Numbered from the stretch's first letter, positions 1 through 7,622 are shown. The stretch: DNA of 64,000 nucleotides from Pseudomonas sp. FP1742 (GCF_030687145.1 NZ_CP117460.1:4092001-4156000); one strand, 5' to 3'. Numbers and translations are program-made. The notes: a model not told the origin generated them from the sequence alone.

Positions 1-2
1 AG

Positions 3-269
3 CAACACAGCTCTGGTAGCAAGGATCGACTGCCTGGCATCAGCAAGCGTGGGGATGCTTATCTGCGAACGTTGATGGTCCACGGGGCGCGGTCGGCATT
101 GCGCACAGCCAAGTCCAAGGACGATCGACTCAGCCAGTGGGCTGTCCGTTTAGCCGAGCGCTCACATCCCAACGTGGCCGCTATTGCACTAGCCAACAAA
201 ACTGCGCGCATGGCATGGGCAATGCTGCGCAACGGCACTGATTACCAACCGGATCGGGCAGCGGCCTGA
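3..269 (+). mobile_element. IS110-family transposase, C-terminal part (cut by window edge)
   Basis: The open frame runs in from the left edge and ends with TGA. It carries the C-terminal signature of IS116/IS110/IS902 transposases: a GISKRGDAYLRTLMVHGARS-type segment, then a basic helix and an ALANKTARMAWAML stretch. In this family the C-terminal domain works with an N-terminal DEDD domain in site-specific transposition; the N-terminal domain lies outside the window. No start codon is needed because the gene is 5'-truncated only by the window. It marks the left side as accessory DNA. The element's right end after the stop codon cannot be fixed from this sequence. Confidence 0.9.
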
Positions 270-362
270 TCCAATCATCCTGGGAGAAGCCCCACACACC
301 ACGATTGCGAAGCAACCCGAGCAATGGTAAACCGATCGAACCGGCGTCGGCAAAACCCTCTA

Positions 363-776
363 ATGAGCTACTCAAATGGCTGCACCGTGGCCGAACGATG
401 CTCCATCGATTTTCTAATTAACGAACGTTCATTGCTCAATGCTCTCATCACAGCTGCTGGTGATCATTCAGACTATATGGGCTGTTTCGTCAAAGGCTTT
501 CCGGAGCCAAACAACCTGTCTAACTCTCGCCTGCTTTTATGCGAACACGCTGAAACAGAAAGTGGTCGTATCCTCCTCTACATCTGCCCCGAGTGTGGCG
601 ACATTGGGTGTGGTTCCTACTCAGTACATGTTCGCCAAAACGATGACTGCTTTACGTGGGATTCCTTTGCTTACGAGAACGGTTATGAAGAGCCTTTAAT
701 CATAGAAGGCGTTGGCCCCTTCACATTTGAGAAGCATGCATATGAGGCGGCTATCAACGATGCGGCGGGGATCTAA
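363..776 (+). CDS. hypothetical protein with CPECGDIGCG motif
   Basis: This is a 137-residue soluble protein that I do not recognise. Near the middle it has a CPECGDIGCG stretch that could bind zinc, followed by an aromatic-rich segment and an acidic C-terminus. No signal peptide or membrane segment is visible. I placed the start at the ATG opening MSYSNGC; an in-frame ATG at 324 would add 13 basic residues. Neither start has a convincing ribosome binding site. It lies just after the IS110 remnant and before a DUF4124-type gene on the same strand. It may belong to the mobile or island gene pool, but no function is inferred. Confidence 0.55.
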   Translation: MSYSNGCTVAERCSIDFLINERSLLNALITAAGDHSDYMGCFVKGFPEPNNLSNSRLLLCEHAETESGRILLYICPECGDIGCGSYSVHVRQNDDCFTWDSFAYENGYEEPLIIEGVGPFTFEKHAYEAAINDAAGI

Positions 777-1056
777 AAGGTGATTCAACTGAACTACTAA
801 AGCGGGATCGATTGCAGACCTTTGCAACGGGCAACCATCGGCCATATTGCAACCCTCCCTGACGGGCAGCTACCAGCCGAGGGGCGGTCAGTCTTCGAAA
901 GCCCGTCTCTCCCTTTCCGATAATAGTGCGCGCGCCCGGCAGCAACCTTGACCATTGCGGCTATCATCAATGTCACTGTACTTTTTACGATTAAGCTCAG
1001 AAATGGGAAGCGTCACAGCAGTTTGCAGTGTCGTCCAGCCTTCTTGGGGGTGCATC

Positions 1057-1500
1057 ATGAAATGGACTTCGCACTTGGCACTCGCGGCCCTTTATACCAC
1101 CATCGTCCAAGCTGCGGATGTGTACAAATGCACGACCCCGGATGGTCGTGTGGTTTTCTCGAACTCCGGATGCGGAACCGCGAACGGGAGCGCAGAATTA
1201 CAAGAGCTGAAAATCAACAACATGGGGGAGCCCATCAAACCATCTCCTGGGCAACGGAAAACCCAAAGCGTGGATCCGGATTCGCCTCATAACTCGCCGA
1301 CCGTAGTCCAAGATTCCGCCGATGAAGATACAAGGGATGGTCGTATCAAGCGACGCTTAAGGGCTCAGGAGGGGTATCTCGACAGTCTGAAACCGAAAAT
1401 CCCTGGCGTGACGGTGATCAAGAATAAGGGTAGCGAAACCAATCACGAAAAATCGATGCGTCTGAGAGAAGAGGCTCGAGAACTTTACTACCAACACTAA
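1057..1500 (+). CDS. DUF4124-type exported protein
   Basis: The protein has 147 residues. A short hydrophobic signal sequence ends near the AAD at residues 17-19. It is followed by the characteristic DUF4124 opening: VYKC, a TPDG turn, then VVFSNSGC. The rest is polar and charged, as usual for this periplasmic family of unknown role. The start at MKWTS is supported by a GGGGG-type ribosome binding site about 8 bases upstream; a longer in-frame version from 955 lacks one. It stands alone, with non-coding repeat-like DNA on its 3' side. Function is unknown; the family assignment is by motif recognition. Confidence 0.75.
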   Translation: MKWTSHLALAALYTTIVQAADVYKCTTPDGRVVFSNSGCGTANGSAELQELKINNMGEPIKPSPGQRKTQSVDPDSPHNSPTVVQDSADEDTRDGRIKRRLRAQEGYLDSLKPKIPGVTVIKNKGSETNHEKSMRLREEARELYYQH

Positions 1501-1892
1501 TTGTCTTGAATGACGAGTTTGAATTGATGGTCTTGCGTGACCGGACTTCGCGCGCCGCTCAAGCGCCTATCTAGCGAACAAGTGATACCGCTATTTCGGT
1601 CCATGGTCGAAGCAGCTTTTCGTCACAGGCAGCAATCGACCCAAAGCGGACTGTCGCAACAGACTACTTTCGGCCCAGAGTGTGTAAAAACGCTTTGCCA
1701 AAATTGAAGTGTGCGCGTCTACGTTAAATCTGAAATTTATCGGCACGTCAGCAGATGTGGATTTCGCGTAGAAGCGCGATTTCCAGTCCAGTATTGAGTA
1801 CCTGTCGCGCTCAACAACGTTTTTACACTCCCTCGGCCAATAGCGGACGTCTGTTCCAAAGTTCCCCGAAAAGGGCGTAAATCATGGTGAAC
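1501..1892. other. non-coding stretch with repeat-like sequence
   Basis: No credible gene is seen in these 392 bases. They contain the 147-bp inverted-repeat element listed separately. Two related words, CCAAAGCGGAC near 1639 and CCAATAGCGGAC near 1838, flank or overlap that element. They look like pieces of a dispersed degenerate repeat. Confidence 0.6.
1682..1828. repeat. 147-bp element bounded by 11-bp inverted repeats (MITE-like)
   Basis: GTGTAAAAACG at 1682-1692 is matched by its exact reverse complement CGTTTTTACAC at 1818-1828. The outer flanks are also partly inverted: CGGCCCAGAGT on the left, and GGCCGAGGGA when the right flank is read in reverse. The 125-bp interior has no open frame. 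This looks like a non-autonomous terminal-inverted-repeat element or the collapsed remains of an insertion sequence. No clear target-site duplication is visible. Confidence 0.5.
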
Positions 1893-2333
1893 TCAGTCAC
1901 AGCGCATGCAGTCTGCGTGACGTTTTTTTCTCACCCAATTGATCGTCAACAGCACACAGGCCGCAATTCCTTGCGACCCGCAGATAAGCCAGATGAGGCC
2001 TATGTGGAACAGCGTCCAGGCACTCACGCCCAGTAGCAATGTCAACAATACCCCAAGCAAAAGCAGCGGCAGATGCCGCACAGAGGGAATGTCTTCCAGC
2101 GCGTCAGCAAAAATGCTCCAGCATGTCCACTGGGAGAACAACGACAGTACAAGCCATAACAGAATCTTTTCCCAGTTCGTCGTGGACTGTGAGGTGATCA
2201 AACTGATCGGCAAAGTGATGACAAACCAAAGAGTAAAGAATACCGTCACGCTTGCAGGCACGGCATAGGCTGGAAGGGCAATGGCTATCTGAATTAACTT
2301 GAGTGTTTGCAATCGAGTCATCAAATCACGCAC
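1893..2333 (-). CDS. small multi-pass membrane protein, unknown
   Basis: This 146-residue protein has about four hydrophobic helices, roughly residues 12-30, 32-47, 58-78 and 88-124 (the last probably two). It ends in a basic, cytoplasm-like tail with RKKRH. I recognise no family. The gene reads toward the inverted-repeat element. Its start lies about 10 bases from a decayed tRNA 3' end on the other side, so it sits exactly at a probable former integration boundary. Codon use looks less biased than in the catabolic genes downstream, in keeping with accessory DNA. Confidence 0.6.
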   Translation of the reverse strand: MRDLMTRLQTLKLIQIAIALPAYAVPASVTVFFTLWFVITLPISLITSQSTTNWEKILLWLVLSLFSQWTCWSIFADALEDIPSVRHLPLLLLGVLLTLLLGVSAWTLFHIGLIWLICGSQGIAACVLLTINWVRKKRHADCMRCD

Positions 2334-2352
2334 TCCTAGCTAGTCCAGGTCC

Positions 2353-2380
2353 ATGAGTTCGAATCCCATCGCCTCCGCCA
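2353..2380 (+). pseudogene. tRNA 3'-end fragment (T arm, acceptor strand, CCA), att-like scar
   Basis: The sequence reads as a T arm with a TTCGAAT loop (2358-2364), then CGCCTCC as the 3' acceptor strand, G as discriminator and CCA. The discriminator G and the acceptor sequence suggest a serine tRNA. The T stem has one mismatch (A against C), and no matching 5' half lies upstream, so this is not a working tRNA. Tyrosine-recombinase elements commonly leave such a 3' tRNA fragment as one end of the integrated element. Confidence 0.6.
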
Positions 2381-2388
2381 TCTTATGT

Positions 2389-2422
2389 ACGACAAAGCCC
2401 TGATTATTCAGGGCTTTGTCGT
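2389..2422 (+). terminator. strong hairpin, probable tRNA-type terminator
   Basis: There are 15-bp perfect arms: ACGACAAAGCCCTGA at 2389-2403 and its complement at 2408-2422, with a four-base ATTA loop. T-rich sequence (GTTTCTGGGGTTT) overlaps and follows the 3' arm. It lies directly behind the tRNA 3' fragment, as expected for the original tRNA terminator carried along with the attachment site. Confidence 0.75.
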
Positions 2423-2459
2423 TTCTGGGGTTTGAGCGGCGTCCCTGTTTTTTGAAGGT

Positions 2460-2492
2460 GTTACAAAACTATTTGGTAACCGTTACAAAACT
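2460..2492 (+). repeat. 11-bp direct repeats GTTACAAAACT, 22-bp period
   Basis: GTTACAAAACT occurs at 2460-2470 and again at 2482-2492. The spacing is about two helical turns, so both copies lie on the same face of the DNA. They lie about 80 bases beyond the tRNA 3' fragment, where integrase arm-binding sites are found in integrated elements. No integrase gene is present nearby. Confidence 0.45.
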
Positions 2493-2512
2493 TTCCGCTT
2501 TTCTCCCCTCCT

Positions 2513-2989
2513 ATGGCGTCCTGCCAACCATATGTCCCCCAAAATCCTACAGTTCATCGCTCTACCCTCGCCCGACCTTCACGCCTCGATTACTGTACAT
2601 CCAAACAGCACAAAGCAAAGGCACCCTCCGTGGATCCCCTCGACATCGAAGACACCAGCGACTGGCTTGGATGCCCGACCGAACTGGAAACCATCAAACA
2701 CTATTCACGCATGCTGGAAAACGAAGTCCAGGAATTGACCTTGCAGCTACGCAAAGCCCGAGAGGACATCTTCGGCCTGGTGCAAATGAACAGTCAGCTG
2801 AGCAGCGAAAAGGCGAATCTGAGCCGCGAACTCAAAAAGGCACTCGAAGACGTCGGCAGACTGAACACCGAAACATCAGAGAGAGATCGAACGATCTACA
2901 GCTTGCGAATGATTGAGGCTCAGCGGGACAACCTGCTCAGGGAGCGCAACGAGCGTTACCGTCAGTCTCTCAACGAGAAACATCCCTGA
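2513..2989 (+). CDS. hypothetical coiled-coil protein
   Basis: The protein has 158 residues. The first 60 are proline/serine-rich and low in structure. From about residue 70 to 150 it is dominated by Glu, Lys, Arg, Leu and Gln with a heptad-like spacing of leucines, indicating a long coiled coil. There is no signal peptide or enzyme motif. The true start could be further in than the first ATG, since the N-terminal third looks weak as protein. It follows the att-like scar and may be cargo of a lost element. I do not recognise the family. Confidence 0.5.
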   Translation: MASCQPYVPQNPTVHRSTLARPSRLDYCTSKQHKAKAPSVDPLDIEDTSDWLGCPTELETIKHYSRMLENEVQELTLQLRKAREDIFGLVQMNSQLSSEKANLSRELKKALEDVGRLNTETSERDRTIYSLRMIEAQRDNLLRERNERYRQSLNEKHP

Positions 2990-3000
2990 TGTAAGCCTGC

Positions 3001-3088
3001 CTGGCACGCAGCCAACGCGATCAGTCCTTGGTCGCCGTCGTCGGTGATGACGACAATTCGTTGAGCATGCGCCGGGGCAAGTCGGGCA
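3001..3088. repeat. 88-bp duplicated sequence, copy 1
   Basis: This aligns without gaps to 3661-3748, an offset of exactly 660 bases, with about 78 of 88 positions identical. Read on the minus strand, both copies encode the tail of a protein containing RMLNELS followed by a stop codon. They look like two decayed copies of the same gene end rather than functional regulatory repeats. Confidence 0.75.
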
Positions 3089-3299
3089 GGCGCTCTTCAC
3101 TGGTACCCGGCTTTGGGCGCGACTGGGTCGAAGAATCCGACCGATCGTCAGAAATGTATGTGCACCACATATCAGTAATTAAGGAGTGACTAGACTCGAA
3201 CGCGCAACACCTTCTCTGATCACCCCCTGCTGCATTGCAATCCTGGAAAGCAGTAGGTTTTCGGTTCAGATAATTCTCAGTCTAAAAAGGAATATAGAT

Positions 3300-3560
3300 A
3301 TGGGCATTAATGTTACAAACAACTCATCCCACACCATTGAAGTTGCAATCAATCATTGGGGCAAAGATGGGGATACGAGTTTTTTTTCAATAGCTAGCGG
3401 CAATCAGGAAAGCTGGGATCGGTCTGACAGTCGCGGCTTTGTTCTCTCTTTACAAAAAAATGGAGCCCAAAACCCGTATTACGTTCAGGCCAGTAGCAAT
3501 ATTAAAGTCGACAATAACGGAGTCACGGATCAGGGCGAGACTATTTATCCTCTCTCGTAA
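3300..3560 (+). CDS. small 86-residue protein, unknown
   Basis: This is a compact protein of 86 residues rich in Asn, Ser, Asp and aromatic residues, with alternating beta-like segments (GINVTNNSSHTIEVAINHW opening). There is no cysteine, signal peptide or membrane segment. The start is well supported: AAAGGA lies about 8 bases before the ATG, and the upstream extension in the same frame is not protein-like. A 13-bp hairpin follows directly after the stop. The gene sits alone between the two copies of an 88-bp repeat. The composition suggests a small beta-sandwich, perhaps secreted or carbohydrate-facing, but I cannot name a family. Confidence 0.7.
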   Translation: MGINVTNNSSHTIEVAINHWGKDGDTSFFSIASGNQESWDRSDSRGFVLSLQKNGAQNPYYVQASSNIKVDNNGVTDQGETIYPLS

Positions 3561-3564
3561 ATAG

Positions 3565-3594
3565 CAGCCAAGGTGCCTACCGGCACCTTGGCTG
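3565..3594 (+). terminator. hairpin after the small gene
   Basis: CAGCCAAGGTGCC (3565-3577) and GGCACCTTGGCTG (3582-3594) form a perfect 13-bp stem with a TACC loop, four bases after the stop codon. No T-run follows, so it may act mainly as an mRNA 3' stabiliser or a weak terminator. Confidence 0.6.
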
Positions 3595-4001
3595 TAAAAC
3601 ATAGAACAAACAGCAACTAACTTAGATACCCTTTCAGCGAGAGTTTTCACGCACATACGCCTGACAAACCGCCAGTGCGATCAGTCCTAGGTCGCCGTCG
3701 TCGGTGATGGCGACAATTCGTTGAGCATGCGCAGGGTCAAGTCGGGCACTTCCCTGTCAGGACTCACCACAGCGCTGACCCACGCTCAAGGTGGTACGGG
3801 GCGAACCGACGGCCTGGCGTGGGGAAAGCTCAAGGGGGCGCTGACTGATCGCTTGATGTATGCCAGTCGTCACATAGGTAATACCCATGCGTTAAGAGTT
3901 CACCCATCCGCACTACGATTCTTCGCCCTTGAAACCGTGTGCGGATTACCTGCTCCGCCGCCAGGCGGCCTTGTCACAGCGCATACAGTGACAGCCTAGA
4001 T
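3595..4001. other. gene-free stretch holding repeat copy 2
   Basis: No credible gene is present. An open frame at 3721-3999 begins inside the 88-bp repeat and has no protein-like composition. Apart from the repeat copy, nothing further is recognised. Confidence 0.55.
3661..3748. repeat. 88-bp duplicated sequence, copy 2
   Basis: This is the partner of 3001-3088 at a 660-bp offset. Read on the minus strand it encodes PDLTLRMLNELS-like residues before a stop, so it preserves the same protein tail as copy 1 with a few substitutions. The two copies bracket the small gene at 3300-3560. Confidence 0.75.
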
Positions 4002-4577
4002 TCACTTGCTGCCAGTACGTGACCATTCATCATTCATAGCACCCGCTGTGCTTGCGACTATCAGCGCCACAACACAACCAAGTAACGAGAACACGACAAA
4101 AGCACCCATCACATGCAAGTAAGGCAGCACGTTATTCCACGCTCGAGCTACCCCCAGGAAAGCGGCAAATAACCAGCCGCTCATAGAGAGCGCGCCCAAT
4201 AGGGCAAGGCGAGTGCGGGCGGAGTTGTGTAACAAGACAAAGGGAGCCTTTTGCAGCAGCGGGAAACCGATCCGATGCAACAAAACGCCGTTAAGGCTAA
4301 GCAGCGCGACAACACTTACCTTGGCCCAGAGCTTTTGATTGAGCAGATACGCGCTCCCCTCATAGAGGTAACCCTGGAGCACCAGCAGCAAGCCACTCCC
4401 CCAAAGAGCCAATAGAGCGAGTGTGACGATTTTTTGAGTTTCTTCGAGATATTCACGCTGCACCTGGCCCAGCACGTCCTTGCGCCAGCTCCATAGCTTT
4501 TGGTCAGCCTGTAACACCCTCCCCAGAGCAATACAGGTGGCAATCAGATGACCAAACACGAGTAGCATTTTGAGCAT
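4002..4577 (-). CDS. multi-pass inner-membrane protein, unknown
   Basis: This 191-residue protein has about five hydrophobic helices: roughly residues 3-20, 50-68, 84-100, 123-143 and 153-176. A charged loop after helix 1 carries RVLQADQKLW. The overall look, with His-8 in the first helix and short loops, resembles small CopD/DUF-type membrane proteins, but no defining motif is present. The gene is monocistronic. A 24-bp palindrome lies about 60 bases upstream of its start and is its most likely control site. Function unknown. Confidence 0.6.
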   Translation of the reverse strand: MLKMLLVFGHLIATCIALGRVLQADQKLWSWRKDVLGQVQREYLEETQKIVTLALLALWGSGLLLVLQGYLYEGSAYLLNQKLWAKVSVVALLSLNGVLLHRIGFPLLQKAPFVLLHNSARTRLALLGALSMSGWLFAAFLGVARAWNNVLPYLHVMGAFVVFSLLGCVVALIVASTAGAMNDEWSRTGSK

Positions 4578-4638
4578 TACCTAGACCTTATTTTTATGTG
4601 GGCAATGCACTCCCTCGCACCCTTGATATGAAACTAAA

Positions 4639-4662
4639 TGATACATATTTCTATTTGTATCA
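4639..4662. promoter_or_regulatory. palindrome TGATACA-N10-TGTATCA
   Basis: Perfect 7-bp inverted arms TGATACA and TGTATCA are separated by ten A/T-rich bases. The site lies about 62 bases upstream of the start of the minus-strand membrane-protein gene, in an A/T-rich stretch typical of a promoter. It looks like an operator for a dimeric regulator; no cognate regulator is adjacent. Confidence 0.45.
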
Positions 4663-4765
4663 ACAAGCTGACAGATCAACCACCCATCCGGGGAACCGCC
4701 CACTTTCTCGCATGGTGTCCGTGCAATAGCGACACAAATTGGCTACTAGCAAAATGTGTTGCGAA

Positions 4766-4909
4766 CTAGATCTCGCCTGCCTTTCCTTCAGCCCAGCGCT
4801 TGCCGAGCTGACGGGCCTGCTCAACACCGAGCACGCCAATGAAGCCAGCCGTTGCGAATGACCAGGCAATGCTGAAGCCGAGCTCTTTCATCGTCAGGCC
4901 TACCACCAT
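4766..4909 (-). pseudogene. phage-holin-like C-terminal fragment
   Basis: A short minus-strand frame encodes 47 residues, MVVGLTMKELGF then a hydrophobic helix (ATAGFIGVLGVE) and a basic tail (ARQLGKRWAEGKAGEI). Such an organisation resembles the C-terminal part of small phage holins. The upstream sequence in frame is not protein-like and no lysis or tail genes lie nearby, so this is most likely a remnant of prophage or tailocin DNA. Naming is tentative. The rest of the 4578-5039 gap holds no gene. Confidence 0.4.
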
Positions 4910-5039
4910 AATGACCGGACACCGGTGTGTTGTGCGGCGGCACCGAGCCGCGGGCCGATTCCCATATTGCTGTGTGGTAACGGGTAGCTGAAAACAAACA
5001 AAGACGACTCGGTCTCTTCTGCGGGGATCCGAAAATAGC

Positions 5040-5939
5040 TCACTCGGTCGAAGGGACGGATGCTTTGCTGCCCAAGCGGATCAGTTCATTGGAGAAACAC
5101 AGGCCGGCGATGATCAGTGCCGCTCCCGCGTACAGGCTTTCGCGCGGTACTTCATTGAGCGCCACAAACGCCAGCAGCGCGGCGAACAACGGCTCGGTCA
5201 GCTCCAGCGCTTGCACTTGGGATGGCTTGAGATACTCGATGGCCTTGGTGGTGCAGAAGAAGCCCAGGATTGTCGGCAGCGCGGCCAGCGCCAGCAGTGC
5301 GGCGATCGCCAGTGGCGACAGCTCGCCGATCGCGAAACCATCGGCCGCAGCTGGCATCAGCAGGTACAGGCTGCCAAAGAACAACAATTGCCGGGTGAAG
5401 TGCAGCCCCCCCGACACACCCATCCGCTTCATGGCAACCGAAAAGGCCCCATAGCCGCAGCCGGCCATGGAGGCGAGCGCGGCACCTTGCAGGGTAAAGC
5501 CCTGCTGCAAGTCGCCGCCGAAGATCACCGAGATCCCAGCGATAGCCAGTGCGGCGCCAACGGTAGCGTTCGCGGTGATGGCATCCTTGAGGAAAATGCG
5601 CCCCAGAATGATCGAGGAAATTGAGGCACTGGCCATCAGCACCACCACCACACCTGCCGCAGCGTAGTGCCGGTAGGAGGATGTTTCGAAATGGAACAGC
5701 ACAAAGATGCCAAGGAATGCGCAGATAGCCGCCTGAGTCCATTTGGTCGACGTCGCCGGGCGCTTGAGGAAAAACAGTAAGATCGAGAGAAGCACGCAAC
5801 CCAGTACGGTCTTGATGACAGCGACACTGCTGGCGGTGAAACCATTAATCATGAGTACTTTGCTGAGTACACCGATCGTTGCGTTCAGTGCTGCAGCGGA
5901 GAGTGCAAATATGACGCCTTTGCTGAAAGTAGATTGCAT
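5040..5939 (-). CDS. EamA/DMT-family transporter
   Basis: This is a 299-residue integral membrane protein with about ten helices arranged as two EamA repeats. The family exports small metabolites or amino acids, or takes them up. The second half carries the typical EamA ending: PLFAALLAFVALNE, a short loop, then YAGAALIIAGL. I chose the start at MQSTFSKG because AGGGA lies upstream and the longer frame to 6029 adds a very basic, non-family extension. It lies downstream of the extended SDR gene on the same strand with a 148-bp gap, so joint regulation with that gene is possible but not certain. Confidence 0.85.
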   Translation of the reverse strand: MQSTFSKGVIFALSAAALNATIGVLSKVLMINGFTASSVAVIKTVLGCVLLSILLFFLKRPATSTKWTQAAICAFLGIFVLFHFETSSYRHYAAAGVVVVLMASASISSIILGRIFLKDAITANATVGAALAIAGISVIFGGDLQQGFTLQGAALASMAGCGYGAFSVAMKRMGVSGGLHFTRQLLFFGSLYLLMPAAADGFAIGELSPLAIAALLALAALPTILGFFCTTKAIEYLKPSQVQALELTEPLFAALLAFVALNEVPRESLYAGAALIIAGLCFSNELIRLGSKASVPSTE

Positions 5940-6087
5940 TGATGACGATCCCTGTCGCTGAATTGTCGTTCGATAGAATGCCGCCCTACATCGACGGCGC
6001 AAAGTTTGAGGGTACGAAGATCCCGCCAACCCCAGTATTTATTGTGGCATAACGACTTTGTCGCCCCCAAGGGAGAAGTCAGAGAGC

Positions 6088-7158
6088 CTAGCCTTTGGCT
6101 ATGCAATATGAGTTGACGAACGTTGCAGTGTGCTGCAAAGACTGACGTATATCCGGTTTGGCTATTCCATGCCTGTTGGCAAATTGCTCGACCGCCGCAG
6201 TATCAAAACGAGTGGTCTGGATAAAGTCCAAGGCTTCGGGTTTTGTATTCAAAAACCGCGCGACGGGAGGAATACTCAGTAGCAACTTCAGCAGTCGGAG
6301 TGAAATGTAATGCTTGGGAGACTTTAAGCCCAAAGGTTGTGCCACCTGTACCAGGAGTTCTCGCAAGTTAGGCGTTTGGTCATCAAGCGCCAGCAGTTCC
6401 TGGCCCACCATGGCAGGATCAAAAGCACAAACCGCCACCAGCTCAACCAGATAATCCACGGTGACCAGTGGCAGCCAGTGCTCGGCGGTACCGGGCACTG
6501 CAGTCAGCTTTCCCTGCACAAGGTTGCATATCAGCTCCACCAGCGGCTGACCGTCAAGGATATGCCCCGTGCGGCTGTGGCCACAGACCGTCGCGGGGTG
6601 GACAACGGTAATCTCCCCGCCCTTGGCGGACATGACCTCCAGGGTCGCAAAATGCGCCTCCAGCTTGCTCCCCTCGTAACCACCGACCTGTTGGTAGACG
6701 GCAGGCCAATTCGTCAGCTCCGGATAACGAGGATCAATTCCGATGCGTTGCAGATGTTCATGATTTTTCAGCATGTAGCCGCCGATCATCACTAACCGGC
6801 TTTTTTGCTCAGCCGCCAACAGCGCCACGCGCTTTGCCCCTTCCACATTCACCGCACGAGAATGCTCCACTGAAAGCCCCCATGCGAAGTGGGCGCCCAG
6901 GTGGAATACGACTCTGGCGTGCCTTAGCACTTCTCTATCAGCAAGACTCAGCCCGAGGTTGTCCCGTTCCAGATCGCCAGCTACGGCAAATACCCGGGTT
7001 GCGCACCCTCCCAAATTATCGACTTGCTCCCGCAGTGCAGCTAGTCGCTCTGGGCGACGCATCAACACCCGAATGGTGTGACCTTTTGCGCTCAGGTACG
7101 CCACCAAATGTTGACCGACGAAGCCGGTACCCCCCGTGACAAAGCACTCCACGCTCAT
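6088..7158 (-). CDS. extended short-chain dehydrogenase / NAD-dependent epimerase-like
   Basis: The protein has 356 residues. The Rossmann signature TGGTGFVG sits at residues 8-15, and a YxxxK pair (YEGSK) near residue 160, as in extended SDRs of the epimerase/3-beta-hydroxysteroid dehydrogenase type. An NAD(P)-linked oxidoreductase or epimerase acting on a small substrate is expected; the substrate cannot be read from sequence. It is transcribed divergently from a MerR regulator 74 bases away, across a palindromic site. MerR proteins often control the neighbouring divergent gene, so this SDR is probably the main target. Confidence 0.85.
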   Translation of the reverse strand: MSVECFVTGGTGFVGQHLVAYLSAKGHTIRVLMRRPERLAALREQVDNLGGCATRVFAVAGDLERDNLGLSLADREVLRHARVVFHLGAHFAWGLSVEHSRAVNVEGAKRVALLAAEQKSRLVMIGGYMLKNHEHLQRIGIDPRYPELTNWPAVYQQVGGYEGSKLEAHFATLEVMSAKGGEITVVHPATVCGHSRTGHILDGQPLVELICNLVQGKLTAVPGTAEHWLPLVTVDYLVELVAVCAFDPAMVGQELLALDDQTPNLRELLVQVAQPLGLKSPKHYISLRLLKLLLSIPPVARFLNTKPEALDFIQTTRFDTAAVEQFANRHGIAKPDIRQSLQHTATFVNSYCIAKG

Positions 7159-7196
7159 TTCCCTGTTCCTTGTTTAAGGTGAGAAATCAAGCGTAA

Positions 7197-7218
7197 ACTA
7201 TCGACCCAACTCTATAGT
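7197..7218. promoter_or_regulatory. probable MerR operator between SDR and merR-type gene
   Basis: This 22-bp imperfect dyad, ACTAT at one end and ATAGT at the other, has 7 of the 8 outer pairs matching. On the minus strand TTGACT overlaps its edge, as in MerR-type promoters, where the operator lies between -35 and -10. It lies between the divergent SDR and MerR genes. Confidence 0.55.
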
Positions 7219-7232
7219 CAAGCGGTGTTTTC

Positions 7233-7622
7233 ATGAAAATCGGCGAACTCGAGGCCCGCAGCGGCGCCAGCCGCCATACGCTGCGTTACTACGAGCAAAT
7301 CGGCCTGATCTCATCGCTGCGGCAAACGAACAACTATCGCGTTTACACAGCGCAAACTCTGCAGGATCTGGACTTTATCCAGCGCGCGCAAAGCATGGGT
7401 TTTTCCCTGGGGGAAATAGGCGAGATTCTGGATGCGCAGCGGAACAAGCTGATCGATTGTGCTGACGGCGCTAAGCTAATTGAAAAGAAGATGGCAGAAA
7501 TCAAACAGAAAATCGCCAACCTCCAAAGCATTTATCGGTATCTGGATGAAGAGCGTGCCAACCTCGAAGCCAGTGCTGCCAAGCAACTTGAGCTTCAGCA
7601 GTTGAACAACTCTTCAAACTGA
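7233..7622 (+). CDS. MerR-family transcriptional regulator
   Basis: This is a 129-residue regulator. The N-terminal winged helix reads MKIGELEARSGASRHTLRYYEQIGL followed by a wing with NNYRVYT, the standard MerR opening. A long dimerisation helix follows from about residue 80 to 115. There is a single cysteine near residue 76 at the start of that helix and no metal-binding C-terminal loop, so a small-molecule or redox signal is more likely than a metal. It is divergent from the extended SDR at 6088-7158, with a dyad between them, and is expected to regulate that gene and itself. Confidence 0.9.
   Translation: MKIGELEARSGASRHTLRYYEQIGLISSLRQTNNYRVYTAQTLQDLDFIQRAQSMGFSLGEIGEILDAQRNKLIDCADGAKLIEKKMAEIKQKIANLQSIYRYLDEERANLEASAAKQLELQQLNNSSN

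Noticed and set aside
2341..2380. An intact tRNA gene
   Set aside because: Only the T arm, acceptor 3' strand and CCA are present; no anticodon arm or 5' half precedes it and the T stem has a mismatch.
3721..3999. 92-residue plus-strand frame after the second 88-bp repeat
   Set aside because: Begins inside the repeat, has no protein-like features, and no ribosome site.
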